A stretch of 64,000 nt of DNA from Shewanella kaireitica (GCF_023284045.1 NZ_JAKIKQ010000022.1:1-64000); one strand, 5' to 3'. Numbered from the stretch's first letter, positions 53,245 to 63,197 are shown. The notes: a model not told the origin generated them from the sequence alone. A program made the numbers and translations.

Positions 53245-53857
53245 TAAAACGACTCTCTATTGACGATTCAGTTTTGCATTCGCGCTATTATGCCGTATAT
53301 GCGTTGTAAGCAATAGAATTATACATAAATATTGCAAAGTAGCGCTAAAACAGCGGTTAGTCTCGTTTCCATTTTAAACCGATGATGACTTTTACTCGCT
53401 ATAAAAGCCCAATGAAGTGCCCTAACCTGATTCAAACTGAGTGAGCAGCTTGATATCTTTAGATCAATACTCTGCGAAGAAATCAATAAACTGACGTACA
53501 ATAAATCTGGTTACTGCGAGACAAATAAACCGTCCATAAACAGGTGCTTGGCACAACTTAATCCGTTAATATCGGCAGTAGCGAACCTACAGTAATTAAC
53601 GGATTTGCAAGAACCCAAGTTTTTAATCCGCATGATTTCATATTATGCCAATCAGTAAAGTGTGTATTAAGGATTCGATCGTAAGGGCTTAGATAACAGA
53701 TGCTTTGGTAGTTGCTAGCCGCTCAGGTTGGCTAAAGTTTCCTAATATACAATGCTAGTTACAAGGCAGAATTATCATTAGTAGTTGTATAAGGTTTAGT
53801 TTCCGTTGATGATGTACGAGCTAGTTTCTATTTCATTGTTTTAACACTAGGAACACT
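53245..53857. other. 613-bp gap before the LysR gene
   Basis: No gene is recognised. It contains the inverted repeat at 53560-53605. The stretch is otherwise AT-rich and presumably holds the promoters for the minus-strand small gene and the LysR gene. Confidence 0.5.
53560..53605. repeat. 11-bp perfect inverted repeat
   Basis: AATCCGTTAAT (53560-53570) and ATTAACGGATT (53595-53605) are separated by 24 nt, which contain a small inner pairing GTAG and CTAC. It may be an RNA hairpin or a bipartite protein site. It lies 250 nt before the LysR gene. Confidence 0.5.
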
Positions 53858-54787
53858 ATGAAAGAGCTTAGAGATTTAGATTTAAACTTACTTAAGTTAT
53901 TGCAAGCCGTAGTGTATACGAAAAATACTCATTTAGCTGCCGACAAACTGGGGATCTCACAAACTAGTGTTAGTCGCGGATTAGCGAAGCTGAGAGAAAT
54001 GTTTGGTGATCAACTTTTCACCCGTAAAGCACACGGCGTAGAACCTTCTGAACTGGCCGAGAAACTAGCTGAAGCTGTAGATGAGATGTTTACTCCGTTG
54101 ATAAAGGTACTCGAATCTTACAATAACTTCGAGCCGCTTGATTTCACTGGCGAAATTAGCATTGCAATGAACATATTTCTGCTTGAGCAATATGGTGAAG
54201 ACATTTTTAGCACGCTGCGCGAAGTCTTACCTAACGCTAAGTTTAAAATGGTTTATTGGCAAGAACAAAGTTTAGTAAATGTGTTAAACGGGAAAATTGA
54301 TTACATACTACAATTTGCAACTTTCCCACTGCCACAGGAAGTGTATCAGCATCGACTAAAAGATATAAAAATCAGCCTAATAGCAAGGAAAAACCACCCG
54401 GTACTCAGCCAAGGTAGCAACTGGGAAGATATTCACCATTTGCCAATTACACGTATATTGGTCGATGGGATCAACTCAAAACGAACACCATTTGAAGATC
54501 TGTATTTGTCGAAAGGTTATAAAGCGAATGTGGTGCTAGCAACTCATAGTATGCGTGTATTACTCAATAAACTTAGAAACTCGGATGCTTTCTCGTTTGG
54601 CAGTACATTTTTAACTGAAAATGAGCCAGAATTGTGTTGTTATCCGCTTCCTCTCGTTCCAAAAGAGTTGCACGAGATCCAGATTATTGGCGGCTACTTA
54701 CAATCAAAGCGTGGTTTTCCGTTAAATCAACTGTTACACCAAACAATGCAACGTTTCTTTGATACGGTTATACAGCCTGAAGATTAA
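53858..54787 (+). CDS. LysR-family transcriptional regulator
   Basis: A 309-aa protein with an N-terminal winged helix (RDLDLNLLKLLQAVVYTKNT, then SQTSVSRGLAKLREMFGDQL) and a C-terminal periplasmic-binding-like effector domain from about 90. AGGAACACT precedes the ATG. No divergent partner gene is adjacent, so the target and inducer are not indicated. It resembles NodD/LeuO-type LysR proteins in its DLNLL opening. Confidence 0.93.
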   Translation: MKELRDLDLNLLKLLQAVVYTKNTHLAADKLGISQTSVSRGLAKLREMFGDQLFTRKAHGVEPSELAEKLAEAVDEMFTPLIKVLESYNNFEPLDFTGEISIAMNIFLLEQYGEDIFSTLREVLPNAKFKMVYWQEQSLVNVLNGKIDYILQFATFPLPQEVYQHRLKDIKISLIARKNHPVLSQGSNWEDIHHLPITRILVDGINSKRTPFEDLYLSKGYKANVVLATHSMRVLLNKLRNSDAFSFGSTFLTENEPELCCYPLPLVPKELHEIQIIGGYLQSKRGFPLNQLLHQTMQRFFDTVIQPED

Positions 54788-55165
54788 TAAAGCTTTAAAG
54801 GAATTAGGCTTTTTTTGTCTAATACCAGCGAAAGATTGTCTTGCAAACTAAGGTGGTAATGGACATCAAGGTAGTTGACGTTTCTCTATTTCACTAAACG
54901 ACTCACAAATACTATCTACTTCCTATATATTCAATGACTATTCGCGGCCCGCGGCAAGTATTTTTACCTTAAAAAACTATGTGTTATAAATATTTGTAGT
55001 TATTTATTTATGCACTCGCCAATTTTGAATTTCACTAATTCGTACCCTATTGTTTCAACTAATCATAGAATGCGCCCAAATCACTTTGTCACGGAAGAAT
55101 AGTGTTAGTTTGTATACCTTATCGCAAAAGGACCATTAGCGGTTAGAGACAACTTTTAAGCGCAT
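54788..55165. other. Gap between LysR gene and chaA-like gene
   Basis: A 378-bp AT-rich region with no gene that I recognise. A weak hairpin with a T tract, AAAGCTTTAAAGGAATTAGGCTTTTTTT (split 54790-54817), may end the LysR transcript. Confidence 0.4.
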
Positions 55166-56257
55166 ATGTATAAATTTATTAAGCAGGAAAAGACACTGTT
55201 TATTGGTGTATTGGCAGTATTATTTTTTAAAGTTTGGGGCGAAGAATTACTCAATATAGGTCTTGGCCTTAGCCAATACATTATCACCACTGCAGTATTG
55301 TTTTATGTCGCAATGACGGCAATTTTTGCAGTCGTGCGACATTCTGACGCACTTGCTATCAAGTTAGGTGACCCTTTTGGTACGCTCATATTAACGCTTT
55401 CGGTGATTTCATTAGAAGTTATTATGATCTCCTCTGTCATGTTAACTGGCGATCCGAACCCAGTGCTAGCAAGAGATACAATGTTTGCGGTAATCATGAC
55501 TATCTTAAATGGTTTTGTAGGTATTACACTGTTAGTCGGTGGCGTTAAGTTTCATACTCAATCTTACAATTTGGATGGCATTAAAGCTTATTTGGTCGCC
55601 ATCATCCCCCTAGCTATGCTGTGCTTAATACTGCCTAATTTCACCAGCAGTGGTGAAAATGGCAATATGTCTGTTAGCCTAATGTTGGCACTCGTATTCG
55701 CTTCTATTGTGTTATACGGCGTGTTTTTGTTTATACAAACAAAAAGTCACACTCATTTTTTTATCGATGCTGATAATAAAAGTGAACATGACAATCATGG
55801 GGCTGTTCGCAGCAACGTATTCCACACAGTTATGCTTATAAGTTATCTACTCGTCGTGATATTCCTTGCTAAAGGTTTAGCAATTCCAATTAATGACAGC
55901 ATTACTGTCATGGGTGCACCAGCAGCACTTAGTGGCTTAATAGTTGCCTTAATCATCATGGCTCCAGAAGCTGTGGGCGCAGTAAAAGCCGCATTGACTA
56001 ACCAATTACAACGGGCAATAAATCTATTCTTTGGTTCGGTACTGGCCACTATTGCGCTGACAGTACCCGCAGTATTAATGATTTCTGGCGTAATGGAACA
56101 ACCTATTAAACTTGGGCTTGAGCCCGCTGAAATGGTATTGCTTGCAGCGACTCTGCTTATGACAAGCGTCAGTTTTAGTAGTGGTCGAAGCCACTCACTT
56201 AACGGCGCAACTCATTTGGTTCTGTTCTTCGTCTATTTAATTCTCATGTTCGATTAA
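55166..56257 (+). CDS. ChaA-type Ca2+ (Na+)/H+ antiporter
   Basis: A 363-aa protein with about ten to eleven TM helices, CaCA superfamily. The two alpha-repeat-like acidic segments are visible as VISLEVIMISSVMLTG (about 82-97) and IIMAPEAVGAVKAAL (about 265-280). This pattern and length match ChaA calcium or sodium/proton exchangers. It probably exports cations from the cytoplasm. The start ATG has no strong Shine-Dalgarno. Confidence 0.88.
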   Translation: MYKFIKQEKTLFIGVLAVLFFKVWGEELLNIGLGLSQYIITTAVLFYVAMTAIFAVVRHSDALAIKLGDPFGTLILTLSVISLEVIMISSVMLTGDPNPVLARDTMFAVIMTILNGFVGITLLVGGVKFHTQSYNLDGIKAYLVAIIPLAMLCLILPNFTSSGENGNMSVSLMLALVFASIVLYGVFLFIQTKSHTHFFIDADNKSEHDNHGAVRSNVFHTVMLISYLLVVIFLAKGLAIPINDSITVMGAPAALSGLIVALIIMAPEAVGAVKAALTNQLQRAINLFFGSVLATIALTVPAVLMISGVMEQPIKLGLEPAEMVLLAATLLMTSVSFSSGRSHSLNGATHLVLFFVYLILMFD

Positions 56258-56327
56258 TAGCACTCTATTTTGGCCAGTAGTTTACACGCTGGCCTAGCAT
56301 AACTTTGGTTAAGAACTAGGACATCTC

Positions 56328-56984
56328 ATGCAAGAAATACTGTCAGCAATTTGGGTGCAAGATTTTAATGTGTTGCTGAAAATTGAGTCGCTAAACATCT
56401 TATTACTGCTACTGGCTATGGTTTTATTACTAGAGTCTAGCTTTGTTTTCTTACCGTTACCTGGCGATGGTTTAGTGTTATTTGTTGGCGGCTTGGTCGG
56501 TTTAGGCGCAATTAATTTTTACACAGCTGTTGCAGTCCTTAGCTTTTCAGCTTCAATAGGAACCTTGATAGCTTATTTACAAGGTCGTTGCCTTGAAGGC
56601 ACGCAATTTATGGACAAATTTGAAAAGGTGTTGCCAGACAAGTCTGTGTATAAGGCAAAGCGCTTACTCAAACGATTTGGTTTTCTATCCTTGTTTGTCT
56701 CTCGCTTTATTCCTTTTGTTAGGGTACTGACACCTATGCTTATGGGGATAGCTAAGTTGAGTCTTACTCGTACCATTATGATAAGTCTATCCAGCTCCAT
56801 CGTTTGGGTTGTTACCCTTCTTTATGCTGGAAAATCAATTATGCGACACCCTTTTGTTAGCCAACACCAAGAACTTCTTACTAAGTATTTTCTATTGATA
56901 AGCCTGGCACTGATGACACTCGCCTTTATTACTTTAATCGTTAGAGTCTTAAGAAAGAAACGCCCTGTTAAATTAACAAATTAA
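56328..56984 (+). CDS. DedA-family membrane protein
   Basis: A 218-aa integral membrane protein of the DedA/SNARE-associated family. The conserved ESSFVFLPLPGDGLVLFVGGL lies near residues 36-56, and FVSRFIPFVRVLTPMLMGIAKL, with the essential arginines, near 122-143. Family members act as undecaprenyl-phosphate or phospholipid flippases. AGGA precedes the ATG. Confidence 0.92.
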   Translation: MQEILSAIWVQDFNVLLKIESLNILLLLLAMVLLLESSFVFLPLPGDGLVLFVGGLVGLGAINFYTAVAVLSFSASIGTLIAYLQGRCLEGTQFMDKFEKVLPDKSVYKAKRLLKRFGFLSLFVSRFIPFVRVLTPMLMGIAKLSLTRTIMISLSSSIVWVVTLLYAGKSIMRHPFVSQHQELLTKYFLLISLALMTLAFITLIVRVLRKKRPVKLTN

Positions 56985-57037
56985 TGTTCCCGTTTAGATT
57001 TTAGACGAATAAGCGATAATCTATCCTGGGCAGTTTT

Positions 57038-57700
57038 ATGGAAAGCGTAATGAATATTGAAACACTTTTGACCTATTTTTCTCTCACCATTCTTGGCTTA
57101 CTACCAATGATGAATCCCCCTGCAGCCGCAACTGTCCTGCTTGGATTGAGTAAAGGACAAAATAAAGAATACATTGTTAATCAGGCTAAAACCGTTAGCC
57201 TTTATTTGTTTATCGCCATGTGCGTCACCTTTTTTATCGGTGCATCGGTACTGGAGATGTTTAGTATCTCCATTCCTAGCTTACGACTAGGCGGTGGAAT
57301 TATTATCTGCGCGATCGGATTCAATATGCTGTTTCCAAAACCTGAAAATCTGGATTGTACAGCTCCTAAAGGTTCAATTGCCTTGGTGCCTTTAACTATC
57401 CCTTCCCTTTGTGGTCCCGGTACGATGGCCTTAATTATCAGCCTTGCTGCAGAGATCGCAACCAGTGAGCAGGAACTAGAGCGATTAAGTATCTACACTG
57501 GAGTGATAGGTGGTTTCGTTGTTGTTAGCTTTATTGCTGGTTTTATTCTCAGTATGGCTTACCCACTTTTAAAAGCGCTTGGACAAAATGGCATTGATGC
57601 ATTTACCCGAATTATGGGGTTCTTACTTATTTGTATGGGCGTCCAGTTTTTTACAATCGGGATCACCGAGATTGTTCAAGATATAAGTGTACTTATCTGA
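57038..57700 (+). CDS. MarC-family membrane protein
   Basis: A 220-aa protein with six TM helices. The MarC/NAAT signature LGLLPMMNPPAAATVLLGLS lies near residues 18-37, and a second-half motif TIPSLCGPGTMALIISLA near 125-142. Function in this family is unclear; some members affect small neutral amino-acid transport. The start may be the ATG at 57050. Confidence 0.9.
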   Translation: MESVMNIETLLTYFSLTILGLLPMMNPPAAATVLLGLSKGQNKEYIVNQAKTVSLYLFIAMCVTFFIGASVLEMFSISIPSLRLGGGIIICAIGFNMLFPKPENLDCTAPKGSIALVPLTIPSLCGPGTMALIISLAAEIATSEQELERLSIYTGVIGGFVVVSFIAGFILSMAYPLLKALGQNGIDAFTRIMGFLLICMGVQFFTIGITEIVQDISVLI

Positions 57701-57746
57701 ACATTGTCCTATTTGACCGGTCGTTAAATTTAATGGAGTTAGAACA

Positions 57747-58109
57747 GTGCAGTTCGATGTAATCAATCTTAATAATAAAGACTTTAAAGTTCATGATTGT
57801 GGTGAAGGCAGCAACGTCATATTTATCTATCACCAGCAAAACAGCTCAGTAATATTAAAAGATTTAGTTACAGTAAAAGTCTCTAATAATCACAGGGTCA
57901 TTACTGTTGATTTAAGCGATGATTTCCCGAGTGATGTTGCAGAGCTTTCAGAAAATATGTCCGCAGCCCTAGTCGAAGATCTGCATTTACTTGCGGACGT
58001 TTACGGGCTTGAAAAGGTCGTAATAGAGAGTAATTACTTAAGTGCAAACATGGGGACAAATCTATCAGAGCTACTCTGGTACAGATTTATTCATTTAATT
58101 ACTGATTGA
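57747..58109 (+). CDS. Short protein resembling the N-terminal part of an alpha/beta hydrolase
   Basis: A 120-aa protein from a GTG with TGGAG 8 nt upstream. The order of elements, DFKVHDCGEGSNVIFIYHQQ, then HRVITVDLSDDFPSD, then LVEDLHLLADVYGLEKVVIES, follows the first strands and helix of an alpha/beta hydrolase up to where the nucleophile elbow should be. That elbow (GxSxG) is missing: the sequence reads ESNYLSANMGTNLSELL and stops soon after. It is either a decayed hydrolase or a shortened, non-catalytic derivative with its own start signal. Confidence 0.6.
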   Translation: MQFDVINLNNKDFKVHDCGEGSNVIFIYHQQNSSVILKDLVTVKVSNNHRVITVDLSDDFPSDVAELSENMSAALVEDLHLLADVYGLEKVVIESNYLSANMGTNLSELLWYRFIHLITD

Positions 58110-58179
58110 ATAAGTGAGGGCCTGTTAATATCTGTGGTAACTTATTCTGTGGATAGCGTTGATAAAGTAGCCCCTTACC

Positions 58180-59019
58180 ATGCAGATTTGGTCCAAGCCC
58201 CCAAAAAACCAAACAATAGCCAAATATGTAGCACTTTTTTGGTTAATTGAGAAAACTAATAAAGATGAAAGCTATCACTTTCCTAAGCTAAATCCTGAAC
58301 CTGCAACGCATTTGATACTATGTCCGCAACAGCAGCGCTATATTTATCAAACTTTACCAACTGAAAGTAACGGCACAGGTTGTCATTGGCTTTACCCTCA
58401 GCAACAAACACTGCAATTAGATCATAGTCAGCGCTTTATCTACTTAGGTATCAAGTTTCACATTGGTGCGCTCTACTCACTTAATATTGAGGGTTATAGC
58501 CACCCTACTCTTAACCAAGCTGTGGATGCCGATCTTAGTCAACTACTTGGAACAAAAAGTTCAGATATAGAGCAGCTTATTGAATTGGGGCGAATCGATG
58601 CGACTAAGTGTTGCGATAAACTTGATGAGTTATTGTTGCCTCTGTTCAATACAACTTATGAAGATCAGCACAGTGAGCTAACCCGCAAGGTGCTGCCTCT
58701 TTTAGAAAATAGTCTAATTTCAGAGTTGGGTAATAAACTTCACTGCTCACAGCGCACGCTAGAGCGCAGCTTTAACCGAGTGACGGGGTTAACCATGAAG
58801 CAGTGTCAGTCGATGAACAAGTTAGAGGCGATGCTGGAGTATATATATCAGCGCGAAACTGTTGACATTGATTGGGCTGAGGTGGCATTTAAATTTGGTT
58901 TTAGCGACCAACCACACCTAATTCGGCATTTAAAGAAACAGATTGGACTCACTCCCAAAAACTACGCTGAGCAGCGCGGGCTCACTATTGATATCTATGG
59001 CGGTGTAGAGTCTCGCTGA
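58180..59019 (+). CDS. AraC-family transcriptional regulator
   Basis: A 279-aa protein with an N-terminal domain (DUF6597-like opening IWSKPPKNQTIAKYVALFWLIE) and a C-terminal AraC double helix-turn-helix. Recognition segments are ISELGNKLHCSQRTLERSFNRVTG and VAFKFGFSDQPHLIRHLKKQIGLTPKNY. It is the last of the plus-strand run from chaA. The inducer is unknown. Confidence 0.92.
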   Translation: MQIWSKPPKNQTIAKYVALFWLIEKTNKDESYHFPKLNPEPATHLILCPQQQRYIYQTLPTESNGTGCHWLYPQQQTLQLDHSQRFIYLGIKFHIGALYSLNIEGYSHPTLNQAVDADLSQLLGTKSSDIEQLIELGRIDATKCCDKLDELLLPLFNTTYEDQHSELTRKVLPLLENSLISELGNKLHCSQRTLERSFNRVTGLTMKQCQSMNKLEAMLEYIYQRETVDIDWAEVAFKFGFSDQPHLIRHLKKQIGLTPKNYAEQRGLTIDIYGGVESR

Positions 59020-59055
59020 TTTTTGATGACAATCTTAGATAGAAAATACTTAACG

Positions 59056-59520
59056 CTATTTTGTGGCTCTAGTCATATATAAACAATGATCAAGGGGTAT
59101 AGATTCTGGGTAAGTACTCTCAACAAACCCCAGCTTTAGATAACTATTGAGTGCAGCTTGATTATCTTTGAGCACAAATAGAGAGCTTTGACGTAACCCG
59201 AGTTGATTGAGGCCACATGCATTAAGCTGCTCTACCAAAGCTTTAGATATGCCCTTTCCTCGGCAAGTTGGATTTACAACAATTCTGCCTAAATGACACT
59301 TTTCTAAGCGCGGATAATATTGAGCAAACCCTAATAACTCTTGTCTATCAGACACGAGAGCGAAGGAAGCAAGTCTATCCAGCGAAAGATCTTCCGTGAA
59401 TGTGACAATATCAAAGGGGTATCTGAAACTGGAACCAGCCCACTGACAAACTTGATGTTGAGTAGTAAACCAAGTCATCATCTGTAGTAAATGTTCAGTT
59501 GTTGGTGGTACTAGCTGCAT
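59056..59520 (-). CDS. GNAT-family N-acetyltransferase
   Basis: A 154-aa protein with the acetyl-CoA loop in LGRIVVNPTCRGKGISKALVEQL, about residues 76-98, and the C-terminal ALNSYLKLGFVESTYPE typical of GNAT enzymes. The substrate cannot be inferred. It is convergent with the AraC gene and 99 nt downstream of the DsbA-like gene. Confidence 0.88.
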   Translation of the reverse strand: MQLVPPTTEHLLQMMTWFTTQHQVCQWAGSSFRYPFDIVTFTEDLSLDRLASFALVSDRQELLGFAQYYPRLEKCHLGRIVVNPTCRGKGISKALVEQLNACGLNQLGLRQSSLFVLKDNQAALNSYLKLGFVESTYPESIPLDHCLYMTRATK

Positions 59521-59618
59521 GTGGTTTTAGGTTAAGTTGAACCAATAATGGCGAGCGTTTCCCGTTACGATAAGACAAAGCCTTTAACAAGGCTCTGCCT
59601 CAAAATGCTCTTGCAAAC

Positions 59619-60251
59619 TTAATCTAAGTTTTGCATCTCTTGCAAGACACTTTCAACCACTGACTCTGGCGCAGATAGGTATTTAGAGTGATCGATGAAG
59701 ATACCCTGATCATCTACCGTGATAAGCAGTGCAGGAAATGATGTTGTGCCAAGAACTTCATAGATCTCGGCTATACCCGCTAATATCTGCTCTGCGTCAT
59801 TGATCAATTCATCTCTAAATATTTTATTAGATGGGGATAATTTATGCGTCGAAATCAACTCACTAAAGTCATGTTTATTGGTTAATGGATTACCATCAAT
59901 AAAATGCGCTTTTTGGATTGCATTAAGGACGGTTAGCATCTTATCTGGTTGTTTTGTTTCTAGCCACGCCATAAGATTTGCTACTTTTGTCGCATCCTTT
60001 GGACTATTAGCATAACGAATATGTTCTCTACCAAACTTAACCTTTGCGACGTCTTTTACTGCGTTAACCTGGTCAAGCCCTGTACTATCACTGCCGTTAA
60101 AATGGCTGCAATGTAATAAGTGAAGTTGCATTTTCGGGAATGCTTCACTAAGTACATTCACTAAAGGAGTTGCGGCGTAACTCCATGGACAATGACTGTC
60201 ATAGATAAAATACAGTGCTAGCTGGGCTTTGTTGAGTTTAGTGTTGTTCAT
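59619..60251 (-). CDS. DsbA-family thioredoxin-fold protein
   Basis: A 210-aa cytoplasmic protein (no signal peptide) of the DsbA/FrnE-like thioredoxin fold. The active-site position reads C21-P-W-S24, so the usual second cysteine is a serine. That points to a monothiol or glutathione-S-transferase-kappa-like chemistry, not disulfide formation. The cis-Pro region appears in TTSFPALLIT. The partner is unknown. Confidence 0.85.
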   Translation of the reverse strand: MNNTKLNKAQLALYFIYDSHCPWSYAATPLVNVLSEAFPKMQLHLLHCSHFNGSDSTGLDQVNAVKDVAKVKFGREHIRYANSPKDATKVANLMAWLETKQPDKMLTVLNAIQKAHFIDGNPLTNKHDFSELISTHKLSPSNKIFRDELINDAEQILAGIAEIYEVLGTTSFPALLITVDDQGIFIDHSKYLSAPESVVESVLQEMQNLD

Positions 60252-60632
60252 CTACTTCAGTCTTGGCGTTTAATAAGTAATTAGGGATCCTAAGAGGTTT
60301 TAACCCGTTAATCAATTGGCTGTAGAGTATAAAAGCCAGATAGCGAGGGACTTTGGAGTTCTTCTAATCAAAAATGTGCTAAATGATCACTTTGTTAAAC
60401 TGATTTATGCAATAGTTATAGTCAATGGCCAAATTAATCGACGCGGTTAGCCGATCAACCTCATAGTTTAGCAATAAGTTAATCATGCGCCGTAGCCACG
60501 ATATCTGCGAGCCTTTAAAATTACCGGCTTATTACACAGCTATATACTGTAAGTTCAGGTCGAGCGATCAAAGGCTGGAATTTTAGAATTATTATTGCTG
60601 TATCAAGTTGGTTTGATTGAGAGATAAAAACT
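60252..60632. other. Divergent gap between DsbA-like and U32 genes
   Basis: A 381-bp region between divergent genes with no ORF or strong hairpin that I recognise; presumably it holds both promoters. Confidence 0.4.
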
Positions 60633-62948
60633 GTGAGAAATGTTGAGTTATTAGCGCCAGGTGGAGACATTGATTCTATTAAAGCCGCTATAGTCGCTGG
60701 CGCTGATGCGGTTTACTGCGGTCTTGATAATTTCAATGCTAGAAAACGTGCCGAAAACTTAAACTTTGAACAACTTTGTGGACTGTTAAGAGTCGCTCAT
60801 CAACATGACTGCCAGCTATTTCTAACTTTAAATATCATAGTGTTAGAACACGAATTACCTGCACTTTTTAAATTACTTAATCAACTGGTCAATACCGATA
60901 TAGATGGAGTCATTGTACAAGATCTTGGCGTATTTGAGATCTTAAAACGGTATTACCCATCGTTAGAAGTGCATGCTTCTACTCAACTAACCACCCACAA
61001 TACAGGTCAACTGTCATTTCTTCAGCAAATGGGGGCAAACCGTGCAAATCTGTCTAGAGAACTCAATCTAGGTGAAATTAGGGAGATGTCGGAAAAAGCG
61101 CATCAGTTAGATATGCTAACTGAAGTATTTGTTCATGGTTCCAACTGTATTGGCTTTTCCGGGGTTTGTTATTTCAGTTCAGCTCATGGCGGTAATTCAG
61201 GTAACCGCGGTCGTTGTAGCCAACCTTGCCGTGATCAATACCTAACCACAGAGGTAGGTGCTGAATATCCACTCAATATGAAAGATAACTCTGCCTTTGA
61301 TGATCTAGAGGCATTAGTTGACGCTGGCGTAGATTCTCTAAAAGTTGAAGGCCGGATAAAGAAATACCATTATGTGCACAGCGTGATCAGTACCTGGCGT
61401 AAGCAAATTAACCAACTACAACAAAAACAAGCACTATCAAAAGACAAGACTGCGTTATACACCGTATTTAACCGAGACTTTACCAATGGTTATTTATCCG
61501 GGAACGTCGGTAAAGCGATGTATATTGATAACCCTCGCGACAATGCCGTTCAGCACTTTAGTGCGATAGAGCAACTAAAGTCTCATACTTCTACAGATAT
61601 TGTACAAGTCGTTAAGCAGCGCTTATATGATCAGAAAACACTGATTATCGACTCCGTTGGCGAGCAGATTAATACCTTAGATATTAGCAAACCAATTATC
61701 AAACTGGTGATTAGTGGCCAATTAGGTACTGCTTTAACCATCGATGTTTTTGTCGCTACGGACAAACAACCGAGCTTTAGTGTGCAATCGACGAGTTTGC
61801 TATCGGTTGCAACCAAATATAACTTGTCAAAAGATGAGCTCACTAAACGCTTTGCAAGCCTTAACTCTTATAAGCATCAATTAAACAATATCGATTTTTC
61901 ACAGTACGTTGGCGATGTTTACCTTTCGTTTAAAGAGTTAACCCAGATGAAGATAGCGATAGTGAGTTTTCTAAATGGTAAAAAGGATCAGATCAATCCA
62001 GTCGAATTTAATGAAGTCAAAAAAACACGTTTTGTTAATAACGCAGATCCCAGTTCTGCGGAGTCAGAACGTAGTCATCCCATTTGTGCGGTATTGATTG
62101 GTAATCGAAAAGAGCTCGCTTTATACAGAGCACTTAAACAACAAAACACAGTGAAAACGCTAAACGTTTACTATGCGGTACCCGATTCGATAGCCTGTGA
62201 ATCTGAAAAATTAATTAAACTTTTTAATACAGAGCCGGAACTAACTCCTTGGTTTAGCGCTATTGTGCTACAGCAAGAGTTTGAAGCCGTTGCACACTTA
62301 TTGGAGTCGATACCACAAATACAGATTGTGACTAATAACACCGGTGTTGGTTTTATCGCGAAACAGTTAGGTGTTAATTGGATCGCAGGACCACACCTTA
62401 ATACCAGCAACTCATTTAGTTTAACAAGCTTACAAAAACAGGGTTGCAATGGGGCATTCATTTCTAATGAACTGAATAAAAAACAGATAAAACCGATTCG
62501 CGCCCCGCATGGGTTTAGTTTACATTACAGTGTATTGCACCCGATTTTGTTAATGACCAGTCGCCAGTGCTTATTCTTACAGTCTGCAGGGTGTGATAAA
62601 CAAGTGATGGATGATAAATGTTTATCAATTTGTAAAAAGCACACCACCATTACCAATGTTAAACAGGTGGATTTTGTCATTGATAAAAAGCGTCGTGATC
62701 ATAATAACTTAATTGGAGCTGAACTGTTTTTCAATCCCAGCATTGTCAATGACATCCCTAACAAGTTTGACTCTGTGCTGTTAGATCTGCGTACAGTTAA
62801 AACGAAAACTGATTTTGTTTGCCCACAAATCAATTTCGTTAATGCCTTTCAAGACTATTTGCAGCAGCTGGCAGGTTGTAAAAGTGACGAGCAACTCTAT
62901 AAGGCTTTGTCCGTTTCCACACGGGCTCAATATCTGAAAGGTTTATAA
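60633..62948 (+). CDS. U32-family protein (RlhA/YhbU-like)
   Basis: A 771-aa protein beginning NVELLAPGGDIDSIKAAIVA, with AGADAVYCGL following as in the U32 TIM-barrel. The iron-sulfur cysteine motif GRCSQPCRDQY lies near residue 193 after VFVHGSNCIGFSGVCYFSS. U32 members such as RlhA and TrhP hydroxylate rRNA or tRNA bases, and others act with UbiT in O2-independent ubiquinone synthesis. The long C-terminal part has another Cys group (CDKQVMDDKCLSICKKH). It is longer than E. coli RlhA. The exact substrate is undecided. The start is GTG. Confidence 0.85.
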   Translation: MRNVELLAPGGDIDSIKAAIVAGADAVYCGLDNFNARKRAENLNFEQLCGLLRVAHQHDCQLFLTLNIIVLEHELPALFKLLNQLVNTDIDGVIVQDLGVFEILKRYYPSLEVHASTQLTTHNTGQLSFLQQMGANRANLSRELNLGEIREMSEKAHQLDMLTEVFVHGSNCIGFSGVCYFSSAHGGNSGNRGRCSQPCRDQYLTTEVGAEYPLNMKDNSAFDDLEALVDAGVDSLKVEGRIKKYHYVHSVISTWRKQINQLQQKQALSKDKTALYTVFNRDFTNGYLSGNVGKAMYIDNPRDNAVQHFSAIEQLKSHTSTDIVQVVKQRLYDQKTLIIDSVGEQINTLDISKPIIKLVISGQLGTALTIDVFVATDKQPSFSVQSTSLLSVATKYNLSKDELTKRFASLNSYKHQLNNIDFSQYVGDVYLSFKELTQMKIAIVSFLNGKKDQINPVEFNEVKKTRFVNNADPSSAESERSHPICAVLIGNRKELALYRALKQQNTVKTLNVYYAVPDSIACESEKLIKLFNTEPELTPWFSAIVLQQEFEAVAHLLESIPQIQIVTNNTGVGFIAKQLGVNWIAGPHLNTSNSFSLTSLQKQGCNGAFISNELNKKQIKPIRAPHGFSLHYSVLHPILLMTSRQCLFLQSAGCDKQVMDDKCLSICKKHTTITNVKQVDFVIDKKRRDHNNLIGAELFFNPSIVNDIPNKFDSVLLDLRTVKTKTDFVCPQINFVNAFQDYLQQLAGCKSDEQLYKALSVSTRAQYLKGL

Positions 62949-63197
62949 GCCTTAGTCATATTCATAGGCGGCTTTATAGTAGGAAATATCCTATTATTAA
63001 TTCGCAAAGCTTGCTAAATGCGTCACACTAACTCTTCAATAGCACCAATTTGTTCCTTCTAAACCGCCCTACTTGGCTACTTATACAGCAGTTAAAAGCT
63101 TATCGAGGTGATTTTGCTCATTTAGGTTATATTTTTGCGGATAAATGCTATCTAACTGTATAGAGTAGAATTATTAACCGTCATAAGAGGAACAACT

